Source of the DNA: Yponomeuta sedellus
Taxonomy: Eukaryota; Arthropoda; Insecta; Lepidoptera; Yponomeutidae
Assembly (NCBI GenBank): GCA_934045075.1
Contig: OW203724.1
Span: 1,728,501 to 1,792,500, forward strand
Direction: 5' to 3'
Length of the DNA: 64,000 bases
This document shows, piece by piece, positions 1 through 36,542 of this stretch. How positions within the stretch are numbered: position 1 is the first letter of the stretch; each line of letters opens with the position of its first letter. The position numbers were made by a program, and so were the translations under genes. The notes beneath the pieces are model-generated. The model saw only the letters and a list, made by a program, of their open reading frames with translations. It was not told where the DNA came from and ran no database searches.

Positions 1-657
1 AATCCGCCTTTGCACACTACAGTTTGAGAGAGAACCCGCCTTTGCACACTACAGTTTGAGAGAGAACCCGCCTTTGCACACTACAGTTTGAGAGAGAACC
101 CGCCTTTGCACACTATAATTTGAGAGAGAACTTGCTATTGCACACTACAGTTTGAGAGAGAACCCGCTCTTGCACACTACAGTTTGAGAGAGAACCCGCC
201 TTTGCACACTATAATTTGAGAGAGAACTTGCTATTGCACACTACAGTTTGAGAGAGAACCCGCTCTTGCACACTACAGTTTGAGAGAGAACCCGCCTTTG
301 CACACTATAATTTGAGAGAGGAGTTGCTATTGCACACTACAGTTTGAGAGAGAACCCGCTCTTGCACACTACAGTTTGAGAGAGAACCCGCTCTTGCACA
401 CTACAGTTTGAGAGAGAACCCGCCTTTGCACACTATAATTTGAGAGAGGAGTTGCTATTGCACACTACAGTTTGAGAGAGAACCTGCTCTTGCACACTAC
501 AGTTTGAGAGAGAACCCGATCTTGCACACTACAGTTTGAGAGAGAACCCGCCTTTGCACACTATAATTTGAGAGAGGAAATGCTATTGCACACTACAGTT
601 TGAGAGAGAACCCGATATTGCACACTACAGTTTGAGAGAGAACCCGCTATTGCTTAC
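1..657. repeat. 32-bp minisatellite with higher-order structure
   Basis: About 20.5 tandem units of 32 bp, each containing the core TTGCACACTA followed by a TTTGAGAGAG tail. The first three units are near-identical. After them the units cycle through distinct types: one with CCTTTG and TATAATTT, one with GCTATTG, and one or two with GCTCTTG or GATCTTG. This gives a higher-order period of 96 bp that later becomes 128 bp. The array starts at or before the window edge and ends about 45 bp from the splice donor of a PRPF40 exon, so it lies in a PRPF40 intron. Confidence 0.95.
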
Positions 658-703
658 TTGAAGTCTGAGAGATTATACCTATACACTAAAGTGTCTCACT
701 CAC

Positions 704-25512
<24,809 letters not shown>

Positions 25513-25720
25513 CTTGGATTGCTTCCTATCGAGGTACACTACAATAATCACCTAAATGAAAGCATCTAGCGTTTATCCAACACGTTCGTATTCGGAAAAA
25601 ACAAGAAAAGAGACGAATATTTTAGTTAATTCCAACCTCACAGACGATCACAAACAGACATGCTCTGTGAAACAGACGTTGAGTGAGACCATAGAGTAAC
25701 CTATATATCTGAGTGAGACG
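25513..25720 (-). promoter_or_regulatory. PRPF40 5' UTR and presumed promoter region
   Basis: The start codon lies at 25510-25512 in context CCAAGATGG and is followed immediately by the donor GTAAGT, so the first exon is almost all 5' UTR. The transcription start is not determinable. No clear TATA box at a convincing distance was seen. Confidence 0.4.
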
Positions 25721-26970
25721 ACGTGCAACAGCGTGCAGACGACACACAGACAGAGGTGTTCTGTGGACACACACAGACTCCAAGTCCATAGAGCGACAGA
25801 TACCGCATTTTCCGGTTTTGTATCTGGCAACACTGCAGCACTCTGACCACAGAACAATTAATTGTTTTCATTTCAAATTTAGTCGGGTTATGGCATGGCA
25901 AGTGTAATCTGTGAAGACGTCGTCGGATTATCTTAGAAAATTGAAATAACTAAAATAGTTTGGTGCAAACAACTTACCCTGGGATATTGTACAATAAATG
26001 CACAATGAGGTGAAAAGAGCGTGGTGGCTGAAGGTCACATAAAAAACAAAGAAAACGCAATTTATAATACTAACTTCCAAAGGTGAGTAGGTACTTAAAA
26101 CCTATGTTTTCTCGCGTAAAAGGATCGAGCTATGAAATATCACTTTGAAAATAAAATTCCTAACGACTCATTAACCAAAATTACCGTAATTGTTGCTTCT
26201 AGAACCCTTCTACGCCCTAAAATTAGGAAAATAAACCAATCCATTTGTAGGTTGTACTAGTGATGTCAAAAGCATGGTCGATGAAAATTCTCAGTACAAA
26301 TACAAATAGTTTATTTCTTAAAAATTGTTTCAATTAACAATTCCACTTACTTAACTTAGCTGTGAGAACCAACCGATGACATTTTTATAATAAGTAGCAA
26401 GCTTCTGTTGCTGAACTAGGCAGAGCCTGTGTTTCAGCATACAGTGCCGCACCTCACGGGCAGGAATGGCGCAATTAATAGGGTTAGGCCTTTACAGTTT
26501 GCTATAGTATTAGAAACATAATTAACTTTACAATTAAGTTATATATATACAACAAATGTACCGATTAAGCAAAAAATTAAATATAAATATAAAACGTGTA
26601 TAGTGTGTTGGTTTGGTCCTCTTGCTGTGTATAGAGTGAAAAGTGTGTGAGTGTATGTAGTAGTATAGTAGTAGGATACTTGTTCATTACACCTTCTTAG
26701 TACATAATCTATTGTTTCTTCTTGTTCAAGTTTTCCCAAATTGATATATGGACGCAAAAGCACGCAATAACTCAGAAATTAGAAGCAGGATAAAAACAAC
26801 TGTAAACTGCGCTCAAGGCGCTTTAGACCCGAGTGATTTGGACGAAGAAATTTATTGCGAACACGCCTGAAGGCAGATGTGATGCCCACCTTAGACCAGT
26901 AAAAATGGAAGTAATGGTCAGAAAGTTAAACATTTCTTACAAAATATTTATCTCTACCTTTTCATTTATA

Positions 26971-28455
26971 AGATGCTGCTAAAATACCTGCCACCGCTCC
27001 GGTTACATACAGTATTGCGTATATGGAATACAATGGTGACGAAATTTCGTACTCCTTTTTAGCTAAAACGAGCTGAGAAAATGACGTAATTTAATTAATA
27101 TTTTGCTTCATTCTGCATAAAACCGTTCGCGTGATCGCGCGATTTGTCAATGAAAACAACTGCTATCTCTTTCTATGAATGGACGCTAAAATTAGCTGAC
27201 TATTTCGTACCTATCTAATCTAATACCTACGTGCGTACGTTATAAAAAAGCACTTACCTTCTAATAAACTGCTTTAATAAGGTGGTAAACTCCCCATTAA
27301 GCGGTGGTAGCTCAGTGGGTAGAACCATGGACAAGCGAGCATGGCATGACAAGCGAGAGCCTCAGGTTCGATCCCGAGTGCGGGCATGTACCAATGACTT
27401 TGTTTAATTTCAAAGTTACGTTCATTTGCGAATTTGTAGTCGCAATACCACACGCTAACGGTGAAGGAAAACATCGTGAGGAAACCCGCGGCTTTGTTGG
27501 CTCCACACGTATTGACTAGTCTTTCCTGTGGGCTAGGCCGACAAGCTGTCAGGATGGTATAGGTGCCGGGCAAGCCTAAAAACCATCTATAAAACCATGT
27601 CCCAGGCACTACAGCGTCGGAGTGGTCCCTTCCCTTCAACCATCTAGTGTGAGTGAGGATACCACTGGACGCTGTATAAATCATCTCATTAAGTAGATGC
27701 AAAAGGCCTAGAATGAATGAAACTCCCCATTACACTTAAAACAGGCTGTGGACTGTCAAGATAGATCACCTTATTTACACAGATTGCACATCATTTACAC
27801 TATCACCTTATTCACACCAATTGCAGCTTATTAACATTTTTACAAATCACTAGGTAATAACGCTACAGCATCAGCAGCCACATTATTACACTCGTGGTAG
27901 CACAGTACCATTTCAAGGTATTCTTGATTTGAATATCGCGACATTATTACGCGGGACGCTCGTAAATAATACTCCCGTCGTAAACAATGACAAGCATCCG
28001 CTGCGACAAATAATTGCCAAAATGCCAACTGAAAGGGCGCGTGCGGCGGTGGCGCCGGCGGCGCGGGGAGATGAAAAAGGTGCACGGGTGCGCAACCATA
28101 CACTTGCGCGGGCGGTGATTGGATGAGCGGGCGGAGCCTGCACTTTGACCTAAGCCGCTTTACTGCGCCGATGCTTTGGCGGGCTCTTTTGATAAGATCG
28201 GCAACGTTGTATTCGGTGCATGTGAATTACTTCATTGACGTTTTGCGCGAAACGATGGCTGAACGGAATCTGCTATTTACTACGGCCACTACGGGACGGT
28301 TTCATGAAATAAGAGACATCCAAATTATCACGTAATTTTAATTTCTATAGAAATAATTGTAACGTTGTCAGATCAGCAAATTAACTACAATACCGTAATC
28401 TATTTACGCAATACTGTATGTAACCGGAGCGGTGGCAGGTATTTTAGCCGCATCT
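26971..28455. mobile_element. 1.5-kb TIR element revealed by empty site in copy II
   Basis: Inverted ends AGATGC(T/C)GCTAAAATACC and a longer shared arm of about 55-60 bp (26971-27030 against 28395-28455), flanked by TA on each side. The paralogous site at about 42158 lacks it. The interior is GC-rich around 28040-28150 and holds a nested SINE at 27301-27720. No transposase frame. Superfamily not assigned. Confidence 0.75.
27301..27720 (+). mobile_element. tRNA-derived SINE
   Basis: The tRNA-like head has an A box (GGTAGCTCAGTGGGTAG) and a B box (GGTTCGATCCC), followed by a body with GGAAAACATCGTGAGGAAAC, a motif common in lepidopteran SINEs, and a tail ending near 27720. Internal pol III promoter inferred from the boxes. 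Confidence 0.8.
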
Positions 28456-28589
28456 TATATACTTATCACATGTTTTTACAAAATAGGATGCTCTCAAGAG
28501 TTTATTTTGTATTCGAGCATAACATAAATAACTACGAAAGTTTACAATTTTTTTTTTTCCTTTACTATACTTCTTTAGTAAAGTCTACT

Positions 28590-28660
28590 ACATCCAGACA
28601 GTGTCCCAGGTACCAGAGCGTTCGAGTGGTGCCTTCATCCATTTAATTCATTTAACAGTT
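28590..28660. repeat. SINE-tail-like motif shared with 42295-42365
   Basis: CAGTGTCCCAGG followed by GAGTGGTGCCTTCATCC. It is related to the tail of the SINE at 27301-27720 and also present in copy II, so it predates the duplication. Confidence 0.5.
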
Positions 28661-28824
28661 TATCTTTATTTCAATATTTCTAAATCGTAATACGAGGTAA
28701 ACAGTGTAATGTGAGAATTGATAATATGAAAAAACAGGCCCAGAATTCCTACATCACGATGTTGCTTTTATTAAGATTCTACATGTAAATAATTTGTTTT
28801 TAAAATCCTATTTAGTTTTTAATA

Positions 28825-28977
28825 CAAAGAGTAATGTAAACAGGTTCGAAATTTCACTCATGCCGGTGAGTCGCCCATTAGCTCAGTTGGGAGAGCGCTG
28901 GCACGGTTAGCCAGGGTCCGAATTTTTAGCCTCTAAATAGGTTTTTAAAAATTGTCCTTAGCACAGATTAGTGCATA
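28825..28977 (+). mobile_element. tRNA-like repeat, core deleted
   Basis: Copy of the tRNA-like family with an intact A-box half (GCCCATTAGCTCAGTTGGGA) but with the T-arm/B-box part lost, joined directly to the AATTTTTAGCCTCTAAATAGG tail. Confidence 0.75.
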
Positions 28978-29436
28978 AAATAAAAGAACCCGACTGCAGT
29001 GATAAATCAACTGAAACGGAAAAAATAAGATGATTTTATTTTCAAATGCTAATGTCGAATCAGAAGAGTTCATGCTGCTTTACTTGAGGGACCAAATAAT
29101 ATAACTTTATAAGCATTATTTGCTCAAACTGTTGCATTTATTATTTTATATAAAATAGGACTTTAAACAGTTTTTTACAAACAGTAATGGGTCCCGACTG
29201 CAGTCGGGACCCATTACTGTTTGTTTAAAGTCCTCTAATGGGTCCCGACTGCATCATTTTATATAAAATAATAAATGCAACAGTTTGAGCAAATAATGCT
29301 TATAAAGTTATATTATTTGGTCCCTCAAGTAAAGCAGCATGAACTGTTCTGATTCGACATTAGCATTTGAAAATAAAATTATCTTATTTTTTCCCTTTCA
29401 GTTGATTTATCACTGCAGTCGGGTTCTTTTATTTTT
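28977..29436. repeat. 460-bp near-perfect palindrome
   Basis: Arms of about 225 and 235 bp meet at CTGCAG near 29200. The outer ends are AAGAACCCGACTGCAG and complement. A 20-odd-bp segment containing GGGTCCCGACTGCA recurs at the centre and in the right arm. Probably a foldback transposon; the superfamily is not assigned. Confidence 0.9.
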
Positions 29437-32159
29437 TTAAATATTTTTTTTATTTTTGACCTTTTAGTGACTCAGTAAAACGATAAAATTTAAAGGTCCA
29501 TCTGTTCTGTTTACATGCTTTAAATCGTTATATTATTTTATTTCCTAAATGAATTTTAGTTTATTGCTTTATTTTCTTTTGTTCGACAATGGACATGTCT
29601 CGGCAAATCATAAATATTTTTACTGATATACTTGTTTGATATAGTCATAGGTACCACCTGCCTGCATTAAAAAATTATGTCGTACGATATTTTTTAGCTA
29701 GTATAATGAATATGGTCTAATGGTGTTAAACTATCTAGAATATTTGCAAAGGAAACGACAGATTTTTTTCTTTATTATCCTTACATAAATTGTCTGTTTT
29801 TTATGTAGCCTAAAAACGCTCCAATGCACCTAGTTATTTAATGTTAACGATTGTAGGTGGGGACTGGAATAGTCACGAATTATCTCTTCGACCTGAACGG
29901 CGCTCAGCTTTCGACATCTCCAGAGTAGAATTCTTCGTGCTTGCATTGCTGGGCCCAGTCTTCGGTCTCGCTAATTACTTAGAATAAGGACTTGTAAATG
30001 GGAACATAAATGGTCTGAGCCTTCAGCCGCGGCCTGTACAAAGGCGCGACAGGTTTCCTCCTAACAGCAACTTTAAGTAACTGTCGCGGCCTTAGGCCGC
30101 GCTAATAGTCTCTCCATTTGGCATCAGCGTAAATAGAGCTCAGCATTTGGAATTGCCGTGGAAGTATTCCTCTAGCCCGCTTCACAGCCTTCGGCCGTGC
30201 CGCGACCTGTATTGAGCTCGGCCTTCAACCTCGTCGCGGCAAGTTTCCTCGCACCCGAATGATGGGGCTCGGCCTTCGGCCTGGCGTAGTTATTTAGAGT
30301 TGTGGCATGGGCGTGGAGACATACAAAATCTTGGTTTTCTGAATGCCAAAATATTACCGGTATTAAAATGAAACTATAACAAATTCATCTTGAGGTGGCC
30401 CCCTAAAGCATTGAAAAATTTTACTGAATATTTAGGTGTAGATAAGCAATCTTTGGTCTCACAAGTGATCAGGAAACCTAACACAAAATCATAATCTTAT
30501 TTTCGGAGGAAACGAGATAAAATTCGTGGGTCCTACTTTTAAAATTTCATGGGTCCTACGATACGAGGTCACGGAAGATCCGTCTTCGGTTACCAGTGAG
30601 AGCGTTCAAATATTTTTTTATCATTTATTGTTTCTTCTTTGAACCCAGCTTGTCTGTCTATGACCGCACAGGGGAAAAGGAGTTACATGCTACACTTTAT
30701 ATATTTTGTTCAGTTAGTTTTGGTCTAAGTGTCAGTAGGAAATTAATATCAGTGTTAAGAAATTAATTATTTTTTCTCAAACATGCTCGGAAATGTTTGT
30801 GTTATTACCATGAAAAAAAGCCACAAAGTTTCTCTTTTATGGCTCCCGCCTCACTTTACTGGCCTAAGCCAGTAAAGTAAGTATGAAAATCCATTACCGT
30901 CCGCTGCTCTAACTTTTTAAATTTACTTACTAAAATTAAACTGACCAAGGAAAAATTACATACAGCCAACCACCTACTAAGTTATGTAAGCATACTTGCA
31001 AGATTAAAAAAAAAACAATCTATGGTATTGGTTTTTGTGCGGTTAAACATGGTGCTCAAATATGTTAGTGTATTTAAAAAATAAAAAAGGCGGCAAACTA
31101 AACTATTATTTCTTAATTACCTAGTAATTATTTTAATATTAATATTTCCTCGCATTGTTTGAGAAAAGCATTATACAATCCTCGGCCGGAACAGGGATTG
31201 CAGGACTCGTTCTAGACGGCCTCGTCTACGACTGCCGTCTATCCCAAACTCGTCCAGCAATCCCTTACTTCTCGGCCTCTGCAGTAATGTATTATTACCC
31301 CCTATGAGGTTGATATTTCTTAAATTAATGAGATAAACGAATGGCGTAGAAAGAAATAAACACTATAGGCATTATTTCTTTCAGCACTTATACAGTTTCT
31401 ATAGACGGTTTGTTTACATGCAGAGCAAAGCTGATATTATGTAAATTTATACTAGAATAAATATATGCCAGCGCCATCTAGTGGCTAAAAGTTTTTAAAA
31501 AAAAGTTTTTTTTAAAAAAGGTTTCAGCAGACAAGAAGAGAAACGTTGTTTCAGCACGACAGCACGTACTTAGGGATCTATTTATTGAAGCAATATGAAA
31601 CTTACTAAGGATTACGGATTAGTAACTGTACTACTCGCAAAGCGAGCACAAAGCGAGGTATATTACCTACGTCACTAGTCGTGCCAATTATTAGTGGACA
31701 GTCAGTATTGGTCGAAGTGATTGGTCGAGTGCTCAAATACTATTTTTTTTTTAACCCTATAAAGGGCACCCTCCGGAGGACACGGGGGAGGGAGGTGGTG
31801 AATGCTCATGCATAACAGCACGGACCCGGCCGTGCTGCCAATGTGGGACTCACAAGAAGTGCGCCTACCCACTAAACACCACCTTGGGACTGGTTTTGGT
31901 CCTAAAGACCCCTAAACCCACATCGGGAGCGACCCCCCTCGAGGCCGAGGAGGGCGCCATACACTCGTACTATCCAATTTTGTTTAATATTATGTAGGGC
32001 CTTCGGACAAAACCATACCGCAATTTAGAACACAAACAGCGCCATCTGTGGTTGGGTAGAGGAACTAAGGCTACAGTACTTTAATTACTTAGAAGTGAAT
32101 ATTATTTGTGTTGCGTTTGTTCTCTATTAATGCTGATTTTATGTAATCAACGACACATA

Positions 32160-32285
32160 CGCACTAAACACATCACCCTCCTTTTGGGCTTCGCTGCAGT
32201 CGGAGAATCGGACATACTTACATACATACATGCATACGCACTAAACACATCACCCTCCTTTTGGGCTTCGCTGCAGTCGGGTAAA
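32160..32285. repeat. 74-bp tandem duplication with GCTGCAGTCGG end
   Basis: CACATCACCCTCCTTTTGGG..CTTCGCTGCAGTCGG occurs twice at a 74-bp offset, with TACATACA repeats between. The same GCAGTCGGG motif ends the palindrome arms at 28980 and 29420, so both may be termini of one transposon family. Confidence 0.7.
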
Positions 32286-33318
32286 AAAGAATATAACAAT
32301 TTGTTTTCCAAACCCCATCAGTGTAAATCATCATCTCTCCAACAATGTAATTCATAGATAGATGGATAAAGAAAGGTTAAAAGAATTATATGCACTATAA
32401 AAACAAAATGTTAAATGAATGAACGTCAAAGTTGTTAGTTTCACAATTAATAAATTATGTGGTGATCACCTTATAGCAAAAAAATATCTGACTATATAGA
32501 TGCAAATTGTACCTTACAACAAAGTATGTAATTACTTATCAGGGTCAGTTAATAATGGATGTAGCTTGTTACCCAAATAGTTTTTATAAAGAGATCTAAA
32601 ACGAAAGTGTTTAAAAATAGAATATTTTATTATTTAAGCAGCTCTCTTTTGTACGCCTTTATTAAACGTTTATTTTTGTTTTCAGATCAGTACTAAACAT
32701 GGCAAGTAAGCAAAAATGTCTGTTATCTGCCAATGCCACAGTCATATTCTTCTATCTTGATCAAATTTACTGCAGACTGACGTAGTTGATGATCCTTATA
32801 GTCATCCGTTCAAAAATTCCTTCGTTGGTGACCACCCCCATCTATTGTCTAAAATCTGTCAACGAAACGTATTTAAATATCAGAATTTATCACATGACGC
32901 ATCAAATTACTGCGTCCATCGAATTACTGAATTATTACTTGCAATATAATATTGTGATACTTGCAAGAAATCCGCGATGGAGTATTATGTTGACGTTGAC
33001 GAATATAATTGTAATTAAACTATTTTGTATAAAAAAGTGTTGCTTATTAAATTATTGTTATTTATTTTGATAAAACATGATTTAAAAATAACATACAATG
33101 CAATTTATTTTAATTAATTACGTGATTTACTAGTCTTTTTTCAACGTTTCTGTCGATATCGATGAACAGTTAGGCCCATCCCTAGTCGGTAGCGTTTGAC
33201 AGGGCTTGTACGCACATTCAAATCGGTGCATTGATAAACGTAGTGCCATCTCTTTTTTCTTACGGAAGATTGGTTAGCGAAAGCAGGCCAGCATTACTGT
33301 CGAAGGTTTCTGCTACCC

Positions 33319-34139
33319 CTTGTATTAATCATATAAAAAAGTACTCTGTGGTATTAAACTAGAAAAACTTGCTAATTTGTGCCGCGTTCCGCCATGACAT
33401 TTGTTAAGTTTTCAGTTTGACAGCAAAGAAAGAGTAAGTAGTATTATAGAGTGAGACAAATATATTATTATGTCCGCCATTAAAACGGGGCTAAATGCCA
33501 AAGAACATAATGTTCTGTGCTAAATGCGAACAAATAATTCAAAGTTCCTACTTGTGCTAGGCTGAGTCAGAGAGTCAGAATCGATAGAGTCGGTAGAGTT
33601 GCCCTCTAAAATCGGTGTACAATAAAGAATATTCTTACTATCTTATATTCGTACCTAAAATAGGTATAATGTTATCTAAACATACCTTGGAAGGCTTGAA
33701 TGCAAACAACTCGCAGTGTAATGGCCTTGAATCTGACGTCACGCCTAGGTAAACAAACATCGTAATCACTATTAGTCAAAACAAAGCACGAGTGTTTACC
33801 AACGTTTACCTAAGCGTTACGTCACGCGGAGTGATTGTTGTTTCAGTGGTGTATTAAAATCTTTTATTTTATCAAAAGGGAAGTAACAAAGGAAAGCTGC
33901 TTAATAATAACATTTTCCACTTTCAATAAAATTAGGGAAACCCACTTTCAATTAGGCTTGTGTTCTAAATCCTTTTAGTAGGTATGTCCTATCTCCTAAT
34001 ATCGTTAAATCCTTAATTATTTGATACTGTCGTCACGCCTATTGCAGATCTGCAATATTATTATCAGAATATTATTCTATGAAATCATGGAAAAATCGTT
34101 GCATTTCAGATAGGTACCTACCTAACGTTAGTATAGAGC
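33319..34139. other. Intergenic, includes a short duplicated upstream segment
   Basis: 33380-33570 repeats, in direct orientation, the sequence at 37011-37160 (CCGCGTTCCGCCAT, GTCCGCCATTAAAACGGGGC), which is the presumed upstream region of THAP copy I. A segment at 33690-33860 containing CTGACGTCACGCC is related to 57640-57790. Otherwise nothing recognised. Confidence 0.6.
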
Positions 34140-35476
34140 CCACATCGGAGCATATAAACACTGTTTTAAGAGACGGGACCTCCCTAGAAGCTATTGGAAT
34201 GAGTTTAGCCCCGTTAGCAATACCAACCAATAGAGCAAAAATGCAATGTCAAAAGTGCTACCAACATAACAACGTGTCTGTGCATTAGGGACGTCCACTT
34301 ACATTGGTACTACATTTATCGATATCGATAAATTTTCATCCAGGGGCTCCGCAGTTAGCCTAATAAAATTGATAAAAATAAATTTTTTCAATAAAACGAC
34401 AAATGAAATTAGTATTTTATTATTGATTATCAAATCACAATAATTGTGGTCAAGGTCTATTGAATTTATTTCAGCAGCTATTTGGTTTTTCCTTAGAGGT
34501 GTCCAATCTGAGCGAACTTCATCAATCGGTGGTTTGGATTCAGGTGCTGAAATCGTCAAAAAAAGTTAAGTTGAGTCGTTATTGATTATTAATTTGTTGG
34601 TAAACTATGCTACTTACCGGGATAGTTCTGATAAATATGCTGAGATTCCAGGCCACAATAATTGTGGTCAAACCCTACTGGACCAATAGCAACAGCTGAT
34701 ATTTTGGCTGCTGTACAAGGTGCTGAAAATGATAACACTTTGTAATTTATCAAAGTAAACAAACTCTAGTTACAAAAAACTTCAGCGATACATGAAAAGT
34801 CTACGTACCAGAGTTGTTTTGTGAAGCTCGACAACTAATCGGTTTTTGTATAGCTGAATCTGAAAATAAACAATTGCAAGAATAGTCCGAAAAAAAATAG
34901 TTTGTTCCTGTTTACCACATAACTGAGACTTGACTATGTAACTATCAAATACATTTTTATAAAAAAATATTTTAAGTTAAAAATTAGTAAAAAAAATATT
35001 TTAGTAATTCCAATCACTAACCAGTTTCAAGTGATGCGACGTGGCTACGTGGTAAGGAAACTCAGCTAGTAAGTAATCAGGAAGAGGAGGCGCATTTAAA
35101 AGTAGAGAAGATACAGCCCTGTAAAAAAATGTTTATCAAAGTATGTCATTTATGTATTAAGACGTAATAATAATATTGCGTTCTAAATGACGGAGCAAAA
35201 TACATTCAAATGTTCGACGTAAAGCAAGGCGTATTTTGTGTTTTATTACATAATTATTCATGAAATGTAGTAAGTGTTACATTATAAGTTTATAACACAA
35301 CTCACCATTTCTTTAATCGGCTTCCTTTTAAAATCGTTGTAAAAATCTTTCGGCCGGAAATGATCTCTACAAACATATTTATTTTGGTGGAGTTTTTCGA
35401 TGGGGATATACGATATAAGATCTTCCACAATTTTCACCCATTGTTTGCATCTAAAAATAAAACAACATTCAATGCA

Positions 35477-36542
35477 GGGGTTAGTATCAGATGGTCGTAA
35501 AAGCATTTGGTCCAGGCATCAACTTGTCCTAAAATCATCATGACGAAATTGCAACTAGACTTAAAAGTAACTCGTCTATGAAGCAACTCGTCAGAAATCC
35601 GTTAGACAAATTATGAGGTTGCCCATGAAGTAACTGGTCTCTATAGATAATCGTCTTTAAATCACCTGGACAAATTCGCAATTCAGCTAAAAAGTTATTG
35701 GTCTCAAAAGCAACTCGTCAGAAACACAAAATAGTTATTTGGTTGAATTTCGGCACATAAATTTTTAATAGTTATATCGGACATAAAAAGAAATTTGAAT
35801 TTAGGCCAAATATAATTATTTGTTTTATTTAATGTTCATTTTCATCAGATCATTTAGGCAGAATGATGTGTTTGTAAGAGAAAATGCGTTAAGTTTTAAA
35901 AAGGTGTGTTTTTGTTCTTATCTGATCTTTTTCAAACTAGTTATTATACTGATTCGTTATCAACCCTTGTTTTTCCCCACTGCTGGAGCACAGGTCTCTT
36001 TCTGCATCGCAGGAGCATTATACTGATTGATTTAATATTACTTTTGTTCTTTTTATTTATTTCTACGAAAAAGTATTAATAAAGTAGAGAAGTTTTCAGA
36101 AAGTACGCGCTCCCGTGTAGATAAGTGTAGGTACTAAAAAATATTTCTACGTTTCCTCAACAAAACTTCACCGAATAAGTCTGAATTTTGCTTCAGATTT
36201 TCCCATTTTTACTCATTTACAGTCATACTTCTTAATCTGAACGCTCAGGTACGATTGAAACAGGATAAATGTTAACCGACACCCATTTAAGACGAGTTGC
36301 TTCACGGGCGACCAACTATGTAGATCACTTGTTTTTTAAGACGAGTTGCTTAACAGGCGACCAACTATTTAGACCAATCACATTTAAGTCGAATAGATTA
36401 TAGGGCAGTAGACAAAATAATTTTCTGACGATTTGATTCATAGACGAGTTACTTTTTAGTCTAGTTGCAATTTCGTCGAAATGATTTTAGGACAAGTTGA
36501 TGCCGTGACCAGTTGCTTTTACGATCATCTGATACTAACCCC
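35477..36542. mobile_element. 1066-bp TIR element with internal repeats, 6-bp TSD
   Basis: Inverted ends GGGGTTAGTATCAGATG..(about 100 bp long) with AATGCA on both sides (35471-35476, 36543-36548). The uninterrupted paralogue at about 50565 confirms the borders. The interior repeats a GACGAGTTGCTT motif several times (for example 36290-36365). No transposase. Superfamily unknown. Confidence 0.85.
35955..36016 (-). mobile_element. 62-bp stub of 5S-derived SINE with TSD
   Basis: Only the SINE 3' end (CAACCCTTG..CCCCACTGCTGGAGCACAGG) is present, flanked by the 12-bp duplication ATTATACTGATT (35943-35954, 36017-36028). It is a severely 5'-truncated retroposition nested in the TIR element. Confidence 0.8.

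Larger units (their letters stand above)
28801..32297. mobile_element. 3.5-kb insertion in copy I, composite
   Basis: Absent from the paralogous site near 42500. AATTTGTTTT occurs at both ends (28791-28800 and about 32298-32307), as for a target duplication of about 10 bp. The contents are mixed: a truncated tRNA-like repeat (28825-28977), a 460-bp palindrome (28977-29436), a GC-rich part with repeated CGGCCTTCGGCC-type motifs (29990-30300), a stretch with GGACACGGGGGAGGGAGG near 31780, and a duplicated 74-bp unit at its right end. No long frame is present. It may be one large element or several nested ones. Confidence 0.5.
25865..33318. repeat. Segmental duplication, copy I (with insertions)
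   Basis: Collinear, same-orientation homology with 41425-43795. Matching blocks: 25870-26300 to 41430-41855; 26670-26968 to 41860-42155; 28456-28800 to 42160-42500; 32296-33318 to 42497-43795. Two large segments, 26971-28455 and about 28801-32297, are absent from copy II. No convincing gene is recognised inside. The short frame around 26640-26760 ([18 protein letters not shown]) has a counterpart in copy II but no clear family. Confidence 0.85.

Noticed and set aside
1..657. CRISPR-like array
   Set aside because: The repeats are contiguous 32-bp units with no unique spacers, and the genome is eukaryotic; it is a minisatellite.
26539..26763. Small gene with [18 protein letters not shown], also at 41766-41990
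   Set aside because: The reading frame is shared by both segmental duplicates, but an indel disrupts it upstream in copy I, no domain is recognised, and no splice context supports a gene; kept only as a note.
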